Positions 18,400 through 26,556 of a stretch of DNA of 64,000 bases are shown here, piece by piece. The DNA lies in the NCBI RefSeq assembly GCF_000775995.1, contig NZ_CP009227.1:1364001-1428000 (forward strand), written 5' to 3'. The notes under the pieces are model-generated. The model was not told where the DNA came from. It saw only the letters and a list, made by a program, of their open reading frames with translations, and ran no database searches. This DNA comes from Treponema sp. OMZ 838 (lineage in GTDB: Bacteria > Spirochaetota > Spirochaetia > Treponematales > Treponemataceae). Numbering within the stretch: the stretch's first letter is position 1; every line of letters begins with the position of its first letter. The position numbers and the translations under genes were made by a program.

Positions 18400-19479
18400 T
18401 TAGAAGTTATATTTATCCATGTTTTCTTTTGTGAATACTGCACGCTCCGGAAGCAATACAACACCGGAATCGTTTGCCGTATAAGCTTTCGGATCAAGTA
18501 CCGTGTTCGGCTGAATAGTTACCTTACCGATGGTAGGAATATCGATTGTGTCGCCGACTTTCATACTGTGTCCTGTTGCTGCCCAGTAGGCGAGGTAACA
18601 GGAAATTGCACCTTGAATACCGCAATCCCACAAACCCCAGCGAGTAAGAATACCTGCACGGCAATAGCCCTTAATCGCATTCGGTGTTGCAAAACCGGTA
18701 ATGGTTACCTTTTTCTGATTAAGACCAAGGTTTTGTGCGGCTTGACATTGACCGGGAAGAGCAGTCGAGTCGTTACAAATAATTAAGTCGATATCTTTGT
18801 GAGCAGACAGAACCGCTTCTCCAACTGTAATTGCACGTTCCGCATCTTGGTTGGAATAGTAGTTATCCGGCGCAACATTAACCCATTTGGGATACTTTTG
18901 GCGAATATAAGCTTCGCCTGCGACATGCCATGAATTCTGATCGGTAACCGTTGCCTGAGAATAGTGCCAGCAGTATTTGATAACATCTGTATCGGGATTT
19001 TTACCTCTTTCTTTAAGAGAGGTAACACCCATATCTACAAGCATTTTGCCGAGGATATCGGGGGTTCCCTGAGATGTCATAAGCTGCCGAGCATCAGGAT
19101 TGGAATCGGAGTCCCATGTCATAACGGCAAGACCGGCCTTGCGCGCTGCTTTCAATGCTTGATCGACACCGGCTGCATCAACGGTCGAAATTGAGATTGC
19201 ATCGGCACCTTGCTGAATAGCATTGTTAATGATATTAACCTGATTCGCCACTGCTGCATCGGGGCTGCCGTCATACTTTACGGTAAAACCGACCTGCTTT
19301 GCCAGTTTTTGAGCGCCTTCATTTGCTACTTCAAAAAAAGCATTGCCGCTGATTTTCGGAATAAATACGACAACAACGTCTTTCTTTGAACCACCAGAGC
19401 CCTGATCACTTGAGCCGCCGGCAAATACCGGTACGCCGACCAAGAGCGCTGCCAACATAATCGACATCAGTTTTTTCAT
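18400..19479 (-). CDS. lsrB: LsrB, AI-2 binding protein
   Basis: The 359-residue periplasmic receptor has a signal peptide ending ...VPVFA without a lipobox Cys. Remembered alignment to enterobacterial LsrB puts the conserved AI-2 contacts at Lys42 (IPK), Asp123 (TWDSD) and Asp180-Gln181 (TVTDQ), all present. The remaining two contacts, Pro and Ala in the PDA segment, are replaced by Asn236 and Ser238 (CNDSTALP). The C-terminus GVVLLPERAVFTKENMDKYNF-like segment is very close to E. coli LsrB. A TAGGAGG-type ribosome binding site precedes the ATG. Position between lsrD and lsrF is the canonical one. AI-2 binding is likely but the changed pocket leaves some doubt. Confidence 0.9.
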   Translation of the reverse strand: MKKLMSIMLAALLVGVPVFAGGSSDQGSGGSKKDVVVVFIPKISGNAFFEVANEGAQKLAKQVGFTVKYDGSPDAAVANQVNIINNAIQQGADAISISTVDAAGVDQALKAARKAGLAVMTWDSDSNPDARQLMTSQGTPDILGKMLVDMGVTSLKERGKNPDTDVIKYCWHYSQATVTDQNSWHVAGEAYIRQKYPKWVNVAPDNYYSNQDAERAITVGEAVLSAHKDIDLIICNDSTALPGQCQAAQNLGLNQKKVTITGFATPNAIKGYCRAGILTRWGLWDCGIQGAISCYLAYWAATGHSMKVGDTIDIPTIGKVTIQPNTVLDPKAYTANDSGVVLLPERAVFTKENMDKYNF

Positions 19480-19558
19480 TTTTTACCTCCTGATTTTGTC
19501 GTCCGTTGTTTTCACCTATAGACATCTTTAAAAGCAGAGCTATTAAAGATGTCATCCC

Positions 19559-20551
19559 CTATCGCTTGCGGAAAATACCGGTGAGATTGCTTGAAAAGCC
19601 TTTCCCGGAAAATCCGCGAGATGCAACAATAATGAGCAGTAACATGCCTACCGGTATATCAAGATACTGAGTATTGACTCCAGCCATCGATAAACCGAAT
19701 CGCATAATTCCGATTACCAGCGCAGAAAGCGCCGTCCCGAAAATACTGCCGCTCCCACCGGTAATTGCCGTACCGCCGAGTACGACGGCCGTTATAACCG
19801 GCAGGGTTAATTCTTTACCAAAGTCCGCCTTTGCGGTACCAAGATATGAGGTAAGTACAATCCCGGCGATTGCCGCACCGGCTCCGGAAAGCGCATACGT
19901 CGTCATCTTAATAAATCGCGTATTTACCCCGGAAAATTCGGCGGCATTCGAGTTAATACCGCACAAATACACGGAACGTCCGTAGGCAGTACGGTGTAGA
20001 ATAATATAGGCAATTATCGCCATAATTAAAAACAATAAAATTTGAGAAGGAATAATTCCAAAAAAACGGAACTGCGTAACTGCCGTAAATGCAGCAGGGA
20101 AACCGCTGATACCCTTGTACAATTCAACCTTTGCAATACGGGTAATCGAAACCGCTAAACCGGAATACAAAAACGAACCGCCGAGTGTTACAACCATGGG
20201 CGGCACATTGGTATACGCAATAATAAAGCCGCTTAACAGTCCGCACAGTATACCTGCAAGAATCGCAAGCAAACAGGCCGCATAGATATTTACACCGCTT
20301 TGAAAAAACACCCCGACAACAATCGACGAGAGGCCGACTATTGAACCTGCCTGAATATCCATCCCGCCGGCAATAATAACCATCGTTACAAAAAGCGAGA
20401 TGATACAGATCGAAATAAAGTCATTGATCGAGCCGAGCAGTACAATCGGACGTAAAAAGCGCGGGTTCAACATACCGAATAAGATAATTTCGCATACAAT
20501 AACGGCAATCAGCAATAATTCATTTGTAAAAGCAAACCGTTTCTTTCCCAT
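19559..20551 (-). CDS. lsrD: LsrD, AI-2 ABC transporter permease
   Basis: The 330-residue inner-membrane protein has eight to ten hydrophobic helices and the RbsC/BPD_transp_2 family motif GGTAITGGSGSIFGT near residue 255. It follows lsrC with a 4-base gap and precedes lsrB by 79 bases. In the canonical lsrACDB order, the second permease is LsrD, which decides the name; sequence alone cannot separate LsrC from LsrD by eye. It would pair with LsrC as the membrane channel. Confidence 0.88.
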   Translation of the reverse strand: MGKKRFAFTNELLLIAVIVCEIILFGMLNPRFLRPIVLLGSINDFISICIISLFVTMVIIAGGMDIQAGSIVGLSSIVVGVFFQSGVNIYAACLLAILAGILCGLLSGFIIAYTNVPPMVVTLGGSFLYSGLAVSITRIAKVELYKGISGFPAAFTAVTQFRFFGIIPSQILLFLIMAIIAYIILHRTAYGRSVYLCGINSNAAEFSGVNTRFIKMTTYALSGAGAAIAGIVLTSYLGTAKADFGKELTLPVITAVVLGGTAITGGSGSIFGTALSALVIGIMRFGLSMAGVNTQYLDIPVGMLLLIIVASRGFSGKGFSSNLTGIFRKR

Positions 20552-20555
20552 ATCG

Positions 20556-21560
20556 CTACCTACTCTCCGTTCCGGCTGTCTTTGCTAAGAGGCGCGTTCT
20601 CCGTGCCTTTTCAGCCGCATAATGCTGTACCAACCCGTCTATCGTAACAATCGTAATCAATAAAATACCGGTAATCGTGCTGTCATAATCGGAAGAAAAT
20701 TTTAAAAATACGAGGATGCGGTCTATCGACGCCATGATGATGGCTCCTATCAGCGCACCGAACAACGAACCTACACCACCGGACAGACTGATGCCACCCA
20801 GAACACAGGCTGCAATCGCTTTCATTTCGTAACCGTTTCCTGCAATCGGCGTAACAAATCCGATGCGGCTTACATAGATACAACCGGCTGCTGCTGCACA
20901 TACGGAACTAAGCACAAAGGCGCTTATCCGCGTGCGCTTTACCGGAATGCCGACCAGCTCGGCGCCGCCGATATTGTCCCCTACGGCATAAAAATTTCGT
21001 CCTATGGCAATACGCCGCAGCAACAGTGAACCGCCGACTGCGATAATGAATGTTGCCAAGTAAATGTAAGTGATACCGCCGATAGTCGCTTGACTGACCG
21101 CCTTGTACTCAAACGGAATGTTTTCAACCCATTTTCCGCCGGTATAGACATAGATAAGACCGCGGATAACGCCGTTCATACCAAGCGTCATGATGATAGA
21201 AGGAATGCCGAGATATACGAGTCCATAGCCGTTTATGAGTCCGCATACAATACCGATTCCGACAGCCGCTAAAATAGCAAACGTCCACGGACTGCCGTCA
21301 CGAATTAACGTTGCGCTTACTGCAGCAGTCAACCCCATCACTGCGCCGACCGAAACATCGATTTCACCGATAATCAGTACAAATGCGATACCGATAGACA
21401 AAAGCGCAAATACGACGCTTGAGTTTACCGTCTGCATTAAATTTCGCGTACCGAGAAAATCGGGATTAACGATACCGACAAGAAGAAAAAGTATCACTAC
21501 TACCGCAAGCGAAAAGAGGCTTCTTGCCGTAAAAATCCGCTTAAAGGATATATACTGCAT
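20556..21560 (-). CDS. lsrC: LsrC, AI-2 ABC transporter permease
   Basis: The 334-residue permease belongs to the ribose/autoinducer BPD_transp_2 family, with multiple membrane helices, a DVSVGAVMGLTA segment near residue 70 and the family motif LGGISLSGGVGSLFGA near residue 265. It starts directly at the end of lsrA with no gap (the lsrA stop occupies 21561-21563), so its translation is probably coupled. The C-terminal tail is basic (AEKARRTRLLAK). Together with LsrD it would form the channel energised by LsrA. Confidence 0.88.
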   Translation of the reverse strand: MQYISFKRIFTARSLFSLAVVVILFLLVGIVNPDFLGTRNLMQTVNSSVVFALLSIGIAFVLIIGEIDVSVGAVMGLTAAVSATLIRDGSPWTFAILAAVGIGIVCGLINGYGLVYLGIPSIIMTLGMNGVIRGLIYVYTGGKWVENIPFEYKAVSQATIGGITYIYLATFIIAVGGSLLLRRIAIGRNFYAVGDNIGGAELVGIPVKRTRISAFVLSSVCAAAAGCIYVSRIGFVTPIAGNGYEMKAIAACVLGGISLSGGVGSLFGALIGAIIMASIDRILVFLKFSSDYDSTITGILLITIVTIDGLVQHYAAEKARRTRLLAKTAGTESR

Positions 21561-23063
21561 TTATCCAACCACCCCTTTTTCTACACCGAAGGAAGCCGCC
21601 ATCAGCGCCTGTTCGTTTATTTCAGCTTTTGAAAATTCATGATTAATTCTACCGCGGTACATGGTAACGACCCGATCGCTCATCGTAATGATTTCTTCCA
21701 TATCGGAACTGATCAGTAAGATAGCCACGCCTGTTTTTTTAAGCTCTTTGATAATCGCGTACACATCGCTGCGTGCTCCCGCATCAACCCCGCGCGTCGG
21801 TTCGTCAAGGATAACCAAATGCGGATTTGTAGAAAAACATCTTCCGATAATCACTTTTTGCTGATTGCCGCCGGAAAGAGAACCCATTATCTGGCCGTCG
21901 CCGGTAACTTTAATATGAAATTCATCGATGTATTTTTTTGCAAGCGATTTTTCCTGCATGGTATTGATAAGCATTCGCTTTAACGTTGTAAGTGTTATAG
22001 AAGTAATATTATTACGCACCGTTGTCAATTTAAAAATCCCGTTTAAAAATCGGTCTTCGGGAAGATAATTGAGCCCCTTTGCAATAATCCGCTTGGTCTT
22101 CAACCCCGTAATATCTTCTCCGTTTAAATACACTTTTCCGCTCAGCACCTTATCGCGGCCGTAAAGTGTCGTTGCGAGCTCCGTTTTACTGGCTCCTACG
22201 ACACCGGTCATACCGAGAACTTCTCCGGGATAGACATCAAGATTAACATCGGCAAAACCGTAACCGCTGAGATTTTTAAGCGAAAGCACCGGCTCTTTTT
22301 TTTCGATTCCCGTCGTCTCAATCGTTTCTTCTTCGAGCATTCTTTCGACACTTTCCGGTGCAAGTCCTTTTAACAACATATCATATGTAAAGTCTTTGGT
22401 ATCGCCGTCCATTGTAATAGTACCATCTATCAAAAGCGCAATGCGGTTTGCTATAGCAAATACTTCATTTAAACGATGTGTTATATAAATGATGCCGACG
22501 TTCTTTTTTTTCAATTCGGCGATAATATTAAAAAGTGAGTTAACCTCTTCAAACGTAAGCGAAGAAGTCGGTTCGTCAAAAAACATGATGCGTGCCTCAC
22601 GCATCAGACCGCGTAAGATTTCTACCAACTGCTGTTCCGCAATCGAGAGCGTACGTGCTGTTCTATCAAAATCGAGTTTCCAGCCGAGCTGCTGCATAAT
22701 ATCCATAAGACGCTTATGAAGTTCTTTCTTTTTACCGGGAATCCCCATCAAAATATTTTCTTCAAGCGTCATATTTGAAAAAAGCATCGGCTCCTGCGGT
22801 ATAAGATATACTCCCGCGTGCAGCGAAGCTGAGGGGCTTCCATAATGAATGGGTTTCCCGTCTACAAGGATGTCTCCACTGTCAGGTCTGTTTATTCCCA
22901 TAATGGTCTTTACCAGCGTACTTTTACCGGCGCCATTACCTCCGATAAGGGCAAGCACGTCTCCCGGGTAGACATTAAGGTCAACGCCTTTAAGTACGGC
23001 ATTGGAACCGAATGATTTATAGATTTTCTTTACCGACAGCAACGGCGCTGCGTTTTCATCCAT
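21561..23063 (-). CDS. lsrA: LsrA, AI-2 ABC transporter ATPase (two ABC domains)
   Basis: The 500-residue cytosolic ATPase has two tandem ABC domains of the sugar-importer class. The first has Walker A GGNGAGKST near residue 38, an SIAEQQLVEI signature and IMFFDEPTSSL. The second has a degenerate Walker A (GVVGASKTE), signature LSGGNQQKV and LVILDEPTRGVD. One-sided degeneration is usual in RbsA/LsrA-like proteins. It is the first gene of the minus-strand lsr operon, divergent from lsrR across a 301-base AT-rich spacer with candidate operators. An AGAGGAAA ribosome binding site precedes the ATG at 23063. Confidence 0.92.
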   Translation of the reverse strand: MDENAAPLLSVKKIYKSFGSNAVLKGVDLNVYPGDVLALIGGNGAGKSTLVKTIMGINRPDSGDILVDGKPIHYGSPSASLHAGVYLIPQEPMLFSNMTLEENILMGIPGKKKELHKRLMDIMQQLGWKLDFDRTARTLSIAEQQLVEILRGLMREARIMFFDEPTSSLTFEEVNSLFNIIAELKKKNVGIIYITHRLNEVFAIANRIALLIDGTITMDGDTKDFTYDMLLKGLAPESVERMLEEETIETTGIEKKEPVLSLKNLSGYGFADVNLDVYPGEVLGMTGVVGASKTELATTLYGRDKVLSGKVYLNGEDITGLKTKRIIAKGLNYLPEDRFLNGIFKLTTVRNNITSITLTTLKRMLINTMQEKSLAKKYIDEFHIKVTGDGQIMGSLSGGNQQKVIIGRCFSTNPHLVILDEPTRGVDAGARSDVYAIIKELKKTGVAILLISSDMEEIITMSDRVVTMYRGRINHEFSKAEINEQALMAASFGVEKGVVG

Positions 23064-23364
23064 AGGTTGTTTCCTCTCTCACTCAAGAGTAAAAATTAAA
23101 GAACTTTTGTTCTTGATATGAACATTTATCAATATTTTAAGTATAAGACGAAAAAAACGATTTGTCAAATGTATATTTGATAAAATAACAAAATTTCAGC
23201 GAGATAGGAATTTCTTACTGTTTTTAAAGTTTTGTTAATTAAATTATGAAGAAAATGAATAATTAGTCCTAATAACCTATCGGTTAAATCTTGTTTTTTT
23301 AGATCTAATGTGATAATATGTTCATAGTGTGATATTTTGTTCGTTTTAGGAGAAGAAAAACACA
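23064..23364. promoter_or_regulatory. lsrA-lsrR divergent control region with repeated operator-like motifs
   Basis: This AT-rich spacer has no gene. A motif GAACAT(T)TATCA occurs at 23120-23131; on the other strand GAACATATTATCA lies at 23311-23323 and GAACAAAATATCA at 23330-23342. The last two form a 15-base direct repeat beginning TGTGATA, 19 bases apart, just before lsrR. On the lsrA side there are also GAACTTTTGTTC (23101-23112), TGTTC-N7-GAACA (23108-23124) and TCAAATGTATATTTGA (23165-23180). Placement near both genes suggests LsrR binding; no protein-DNA evidence is available. Confidence 0.6.
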
Positions 23365-24291
23365 ATGACGGATGATTGGGAAAAAGAGCTTATCGTACGT
23401 ATCGCATGGTATTATTACATACAAAAGAAAACGCAAAAAGAAATAGCCGATATGCTCGGTATTTCCCGTATGCGTGTTATAAGATTGCTTGAAAAAGCTG
23501 AACGGGAAAACGTTGTGCAAATCAGCATTCATAATGATTTTAGAGGCAGGCTGAAAACCGAGCAAAATTTGATCGATATCTACCGGCTTGATGATGCCTT
23601 TGTAATCCCTTCCGATGAACGCCATACCCCCGAAACGCTTAACGATGCGGTTGCGAAAGCGGCTGCTATGTACATCGACGAACACTTCTCCGATACGCCC
23701 ATCATCAATATCGGATATGGTGATACGACCGGACGGTTTATGAACTATTTTTCGCAAATTTCAAAAAAGAAACCGACGTATATCTCGCTCACCGGTGGCG
23801 TCAGTATTTATCTGCTCAACACACAGCTCTCTGCTGGAAATGCATCACTCTACCTTATTCCGGCTCCTTTCGTTGCATCAACAAAAGAAATTGTTGACGC
23901 AATCAAAAAAGAAACGGCCGTTATTGAAATTTCGCGGATGCACTCGACGGCAAGTTGTTCGGTTATCGGCATCGGCGGTATGGATGATAATGCGACTGTT
24001 ATTAAGTCCGGAATCATACAAAAAAACGATTTCGATTTTCTCAAAATGCGCGGCGCTGCAGGTGATGTGCTTGCTCATTTTTTTGACGAAAACGGAACTT
24101 TTATTCCGGTTTCTACCGAAGAACGCCTTATCACATATTCACCGGAAGCATTAAAAAAACTGCACAATGTCATTGCCGTTGCTGCTGGAACGGTTAAACG
24201 CACTGCAATCAGAGCGGCGCTTCGGGGACAGTACCCGAATATTCTCATAACGGATGAAGCAACCGCAGAGTGGCTCATTGAAAATAAGTAA
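23365..24291 (+). CDS. lsrR: LsrR, SorC-family transcriptional regulator
   Basis: The 308-residue regulator has an N-terminal helix-turn-helix (about residues 15-50, KTQKEIADMLGISRMRVIRLLEKA) and a SorC-type sugar-phosphate-binding domain with INIGYGDTT near residue 113 and the C-terminal ITDEATAEWLI segment. LsrR represses lsr genes until it binds phospho-AI-2. The identity rests on the family plus its position: divergent from lsrACDBF and 20 bases upstream of lsrK, the same arrangement as in enterobacteria. A TTTTAGGAGAAG ribosome binding site precedes the ATG. Confidence 0.92.
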   Translation: MTDDWEKELIVRIAWYYYIQKKTQKEIADMLGISRMRVIRLLEKAERENVVQISIHNDFRGRLKTEQNLIDIYRLDDAFVIPSDERHTPETLNDAVAKAAAMYIDEHFSDTPIINIGYGDTTGRFMNYFSQISKKKPTYISLTGGVSIYLLNTQLSAGNASLYLIPAPFVASTKEIVDAIKKETAVIEISRMHSTASCSVIGIGGMDDNATVIKSGIIQKNDFDFLKMRGAAGDVLAHFFDENGTFIPVSTEERLITYSPEALKKLHNVIAVAAGTVKRTAIRAALRGQYPNILITDEATAEWLIENK

Positions 24292-24311
24292 AGGAGTATT
24301 GGGAGATAATT

Positions 24312-25886
24312 ATGAGTGAAAAGTATTTGATGGCTATCGATGCCGGTACGGGGAGTGTTCGCGCTGTCATTTTTGATGTAAAAGGAAATCAAATCGAATG
24401 CGTACAGCAAGAATGGGAGCATCTTGAAGATCCGAAATATCCCGGAAGTATGAACTTCGATTGGGAAAAAAATTGGGACTATGCGCGCCGCTGTATCGCC
24501 GGGGTAATGGAAAAATCACACATCAACAATGCCGACATCGTTGCCGTTTCGACAACTTGTATGCGCGAAGGGATTATCTTATACGATAAGACAGGAAAAG
24601 AAATCTGGGCATGTGCCAATGTCGATGCGCGCAGTACGGACGAAGTGGTACAGCTTAAAAAAAAGTCGCTCTCTCTTGAACATGAACTTTATCTTGAGAC
24701 CGGACAAACGTATTCGCTCAGTGCGCTGCCGCGTATCCTTTGGGTAAAAAATAATTTGCCGGAAGTATATGAGAACATTGCTTCTATTGGTATGTTTAAC
24801 GACTGGCTTATCTATAAAATGAGCGGGAAACTGGTTGTGGAACCGAGTAACGGCTCTACAAGCGGGCTTTTTTCATTGATAAAGCGGACATGGGATAAAA
24901 CGATTGCAGAGCGTTGCGGTCTTAAACGCGATATCTTCCCGCCGGTACAGGAATGCGGTACGCTCGTTTCCCACGTCAGCAAAGAGGGCGCTAAAGAAAC
25001 CGGATTGAAAGAAGGAACTCCTATTATTGTCGGTGGCGGAGATGCCCAGCTTGGTACAATCGGAGTCGGCGTAACGGAAGCGAATGAAGCGGCTGTTTTC
25101 GGTGGGACATTTTGGCAATATGAATATAACACCGCAAGCGGAAGCATATCGGACGACTGCGATATACGGGTGAACTGCCATGTACAGCCGAATCTTTGGC
25201 AGTATGAAGCGCTTGCATTTAAACCCGGCCTGATGATGCGCTGGTACCGCGACGGATTTTGTAGCGAAGAACAAAAAGAAGCTGCCGCACAAGGTAAGGA
25301 TGTCTATGCGCTGATGGATGAACGCGCCGAAAAAATCCCGGTTGGTTCGAACGGTATGTTCTGTACATTCAGCGATGTTATGAATTTTTCCGCATGGCGC
25401 CATGCAGCCCCTACGTTTACGAACTTCACCTTTGAAGCGGAGCTGTTCAATAAATACACCTTTTACCGTTCCATCCTCGAAAGCACTGCGCTTATCACTT
25501 ACGGCCATATGCAGCTGGTTGCATCAAAAGGAGGCGGAATGCCGTCCGCGGTAACGTTCGGCGGCGGAGCTGCGAAGAGCCGGTTATGGGCGCAAATCGT
25601 ATGCGATGCACTCGGCGTGCCTCTGCGCATACCGGTCGTAAAAGAAGCAACCGCGCTTGGGGCGGCAATGCTCGCGGCGACAGGCGTCGGTATATACGGC
25701 AGTATAAAAGAAGCGGCGGCGGCGATGGTGAAAATCGAAACGACACTACAGCCGAATATGGAACATCATAAAAAATACATGGAAATGTACAAGATATGGC
25801 GGAATATATACGATGCCCAACTCGATTTGAGCGATCGCGGCATCACGCAGTACATGTGGGCTGCGCCGGGCATTACCGGAAAATAG
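24312..25886 (+). CDS. lsrK: LsrK, autoinducer-2 kinase
   Basis: The 524-residue FGGY-family kinase phosphorylates imported AI-2 (DPD), trapping it in the cytosol and making the LsrR ligand. It tracks remembered E. coli LsrK closely: YLMAIDAGTGSVRAVIFD at the start, PGSM(N/E)FD, CANVDAR near residue 100, FNDWLIYKMSG near 160, VGGGDAQLG near 240, GGTFWQ near 260 and the C-terminal VVKEATALGAA. Length is normal (E. coli 530). Ribosome binding site GGAG lies before the ATG, 20 bases after lsrR. A terminator-like hairpin follows, then a structured spacer before the cupin gene. Confidence 0.95.
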   Translation: MSEKYLMAIDAGTGSVRAVIFDVKGNQIECVQQEWEHLEDPKYPGSMNFDWEKNWDYARRCIAGVMEKSHINNADIVAVSTTCMREGIILYDKTGKEIWACANVDARSTDEVVQLKKKSLSLEHELYLETGQTYSLSALPRILWVKNNLPEVYENIASIGMFNDWLIYKMSGKLVVEPSNGSTSGLFSLIKRTWDKTIAERCGLKRDIFPPVQECGTLVSHVSKEGAKETGLKEGTPIIVGGGDAQLGTIGVGVTEANEAAVFGGTFWQYEYNTASGSISDDCDIRVNCHVQPNLWQYEALAFKPGLMMRWYRDGFCSEEQKEAAAQGKDVYALMDERAEKIPVGSNGMFCTFSDVMNFSAWRHAAPTFTNFTFEAELFNKYTFYRSILESTALITYGHMQLVASKGGGMPSAVTFGGGAAKSRLWAQIVCDALGVPLRIPVVKEATALGAAMLAATGVGIYGSIKEAAAAMVKIETTLQPNMEHHKKYMEMYKIWRNIYDAQLDLSDRGITQYMWAAPGITGK

Positions 25887-25891
25887 AAAGG

Positions 25892-25927
25892 AACTTCTAA
25901 AAACTTCAGGTTTTAGAAGTTTTCTTT
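25892..25927 (+). terminator. Terminator after lsrK
   Basis: Arms AACTTCTAAAAAC and GTTTTAGAAGTT pair with one bulged A and are followed by TTTCTTT. Read-through into the cupin gene is possible. Confidence 0.65.
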
Positions 25928-25944
25928 AGATGTAACTTGTGATG

Positions 25945-26048
25945 TTTTAATTTAAGTCATTATATTGTAAAGACTTAAATTAAAACTCGACGGGCACCTC
26001 TATTCCGAAGGATGCGAAGCAAATCTAACCGAGTTTTTAGAGGTGCCC
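25945..26048 (+). promoter_or_regulatory. Structured leader with interlocking inverted repeats before the cupin gene
   Basis: Three inverted repeats are packed here: a perfect 14-bp one (25945-25958 / 25972-25985), an 8-bp one (25982-25989 / 26030-26037, AAAACTCG) and a perfect 10-bp one (25992-26001 / 26039-26048, GGGCACCTCT). The first two share the AAAA at 25982-25985, so they exclude each other. The second and third cross in the order A-B-A'-B', a pseudoknot layout. The cupin ATG follows 21 bases later after TAATAGGAGAATAAT. It may be a regulatory RNA or just a palindromic repeat; no known riboswitch class is recognised. Confidence 0.5.
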
Positions 26049-26069
26049 AGAGCATAATAGGAGAATAAT

Positions 26070-26423
26070 ATGTTTATAGTAGATGAAAAAGATAAAGAGT
26101 ATCGTTTTCAGGATCACGGGCCGAAGTATTTGATGAAAGGGCCTCGAATGAATTTTGCGATAGTGCAGTTCCAACCGGGACAGGATTTTAGAGCGCATTA
26201 TCACGACATAATGGAAGAAAATTTTTACATCCTTGAAGGTGAGGTAGATATCGTTGTCGATAACGTCATGCACCATCTGACAAAGGGGCAATTCATCCAT
26301 ATTGAGCCCAAGGAAGTTCATTATGTTATCAATCGATCCAATGCCGTGATGCGCATGGTATCGACGCTTGCCCCCTATCAAGACAACGATAAAATTGAAG
26401 TGGATAATCCGGTATTGGAATAA
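26070..26423 (+). CDS. Single-domain cupin protein, possible AI-2 processing enzyme
   Basis: The 117-residue protein is a single cupin barrel. Motif 1 is visible as HYH-(x4)-E-(x6)-G around residues 48-62 and motif 2 as G-(x5)-IEPKEVHYVIN around residues 78-92, giving the usual three His and one Glu for metal binding. There is a good AGGAG ribosome binding site. It lies 183 bases downstream of lsrK on the same strand. In enterobacteria the lsr locus also encodes LsrG, a small isomerase of a different fold, which is missing here; the cupin could replace it. That role is inferred only from location. A sugar-related isomerase or sensor is an alternative. Confidence 0.8.
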   Translation: MFIVDEKDKEYRFQDHGPKYLMKGPRMNFAIVQFQPGQDFRAHYHDIMEENFYILEGEVDIVVDNVMHHLTKGQFIHIEPKEVHYVINRSNAVMRMVSTLAPYQDNDKIEVDNPVLE

Positions 26424-26556
26424 AGGCCACAGAGCGCTCTTGTTGACATACTTTGCTTTTTCAATTGACCTTTCAGCGATAGTATGCGAAAATAAAAAGA
26501 TGTCCGCATCGTAATCAACCAAATCTACAGATGTGGGCAAGAAGGAGCATAAATCT

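Noticed and set aside
24873-25508. Long minus-strand open frame opposite lsrK
   Set aside because: The plus strand encodes conserved LsrK motifs throughout; the antisense frame has no start signal or family resemblance.
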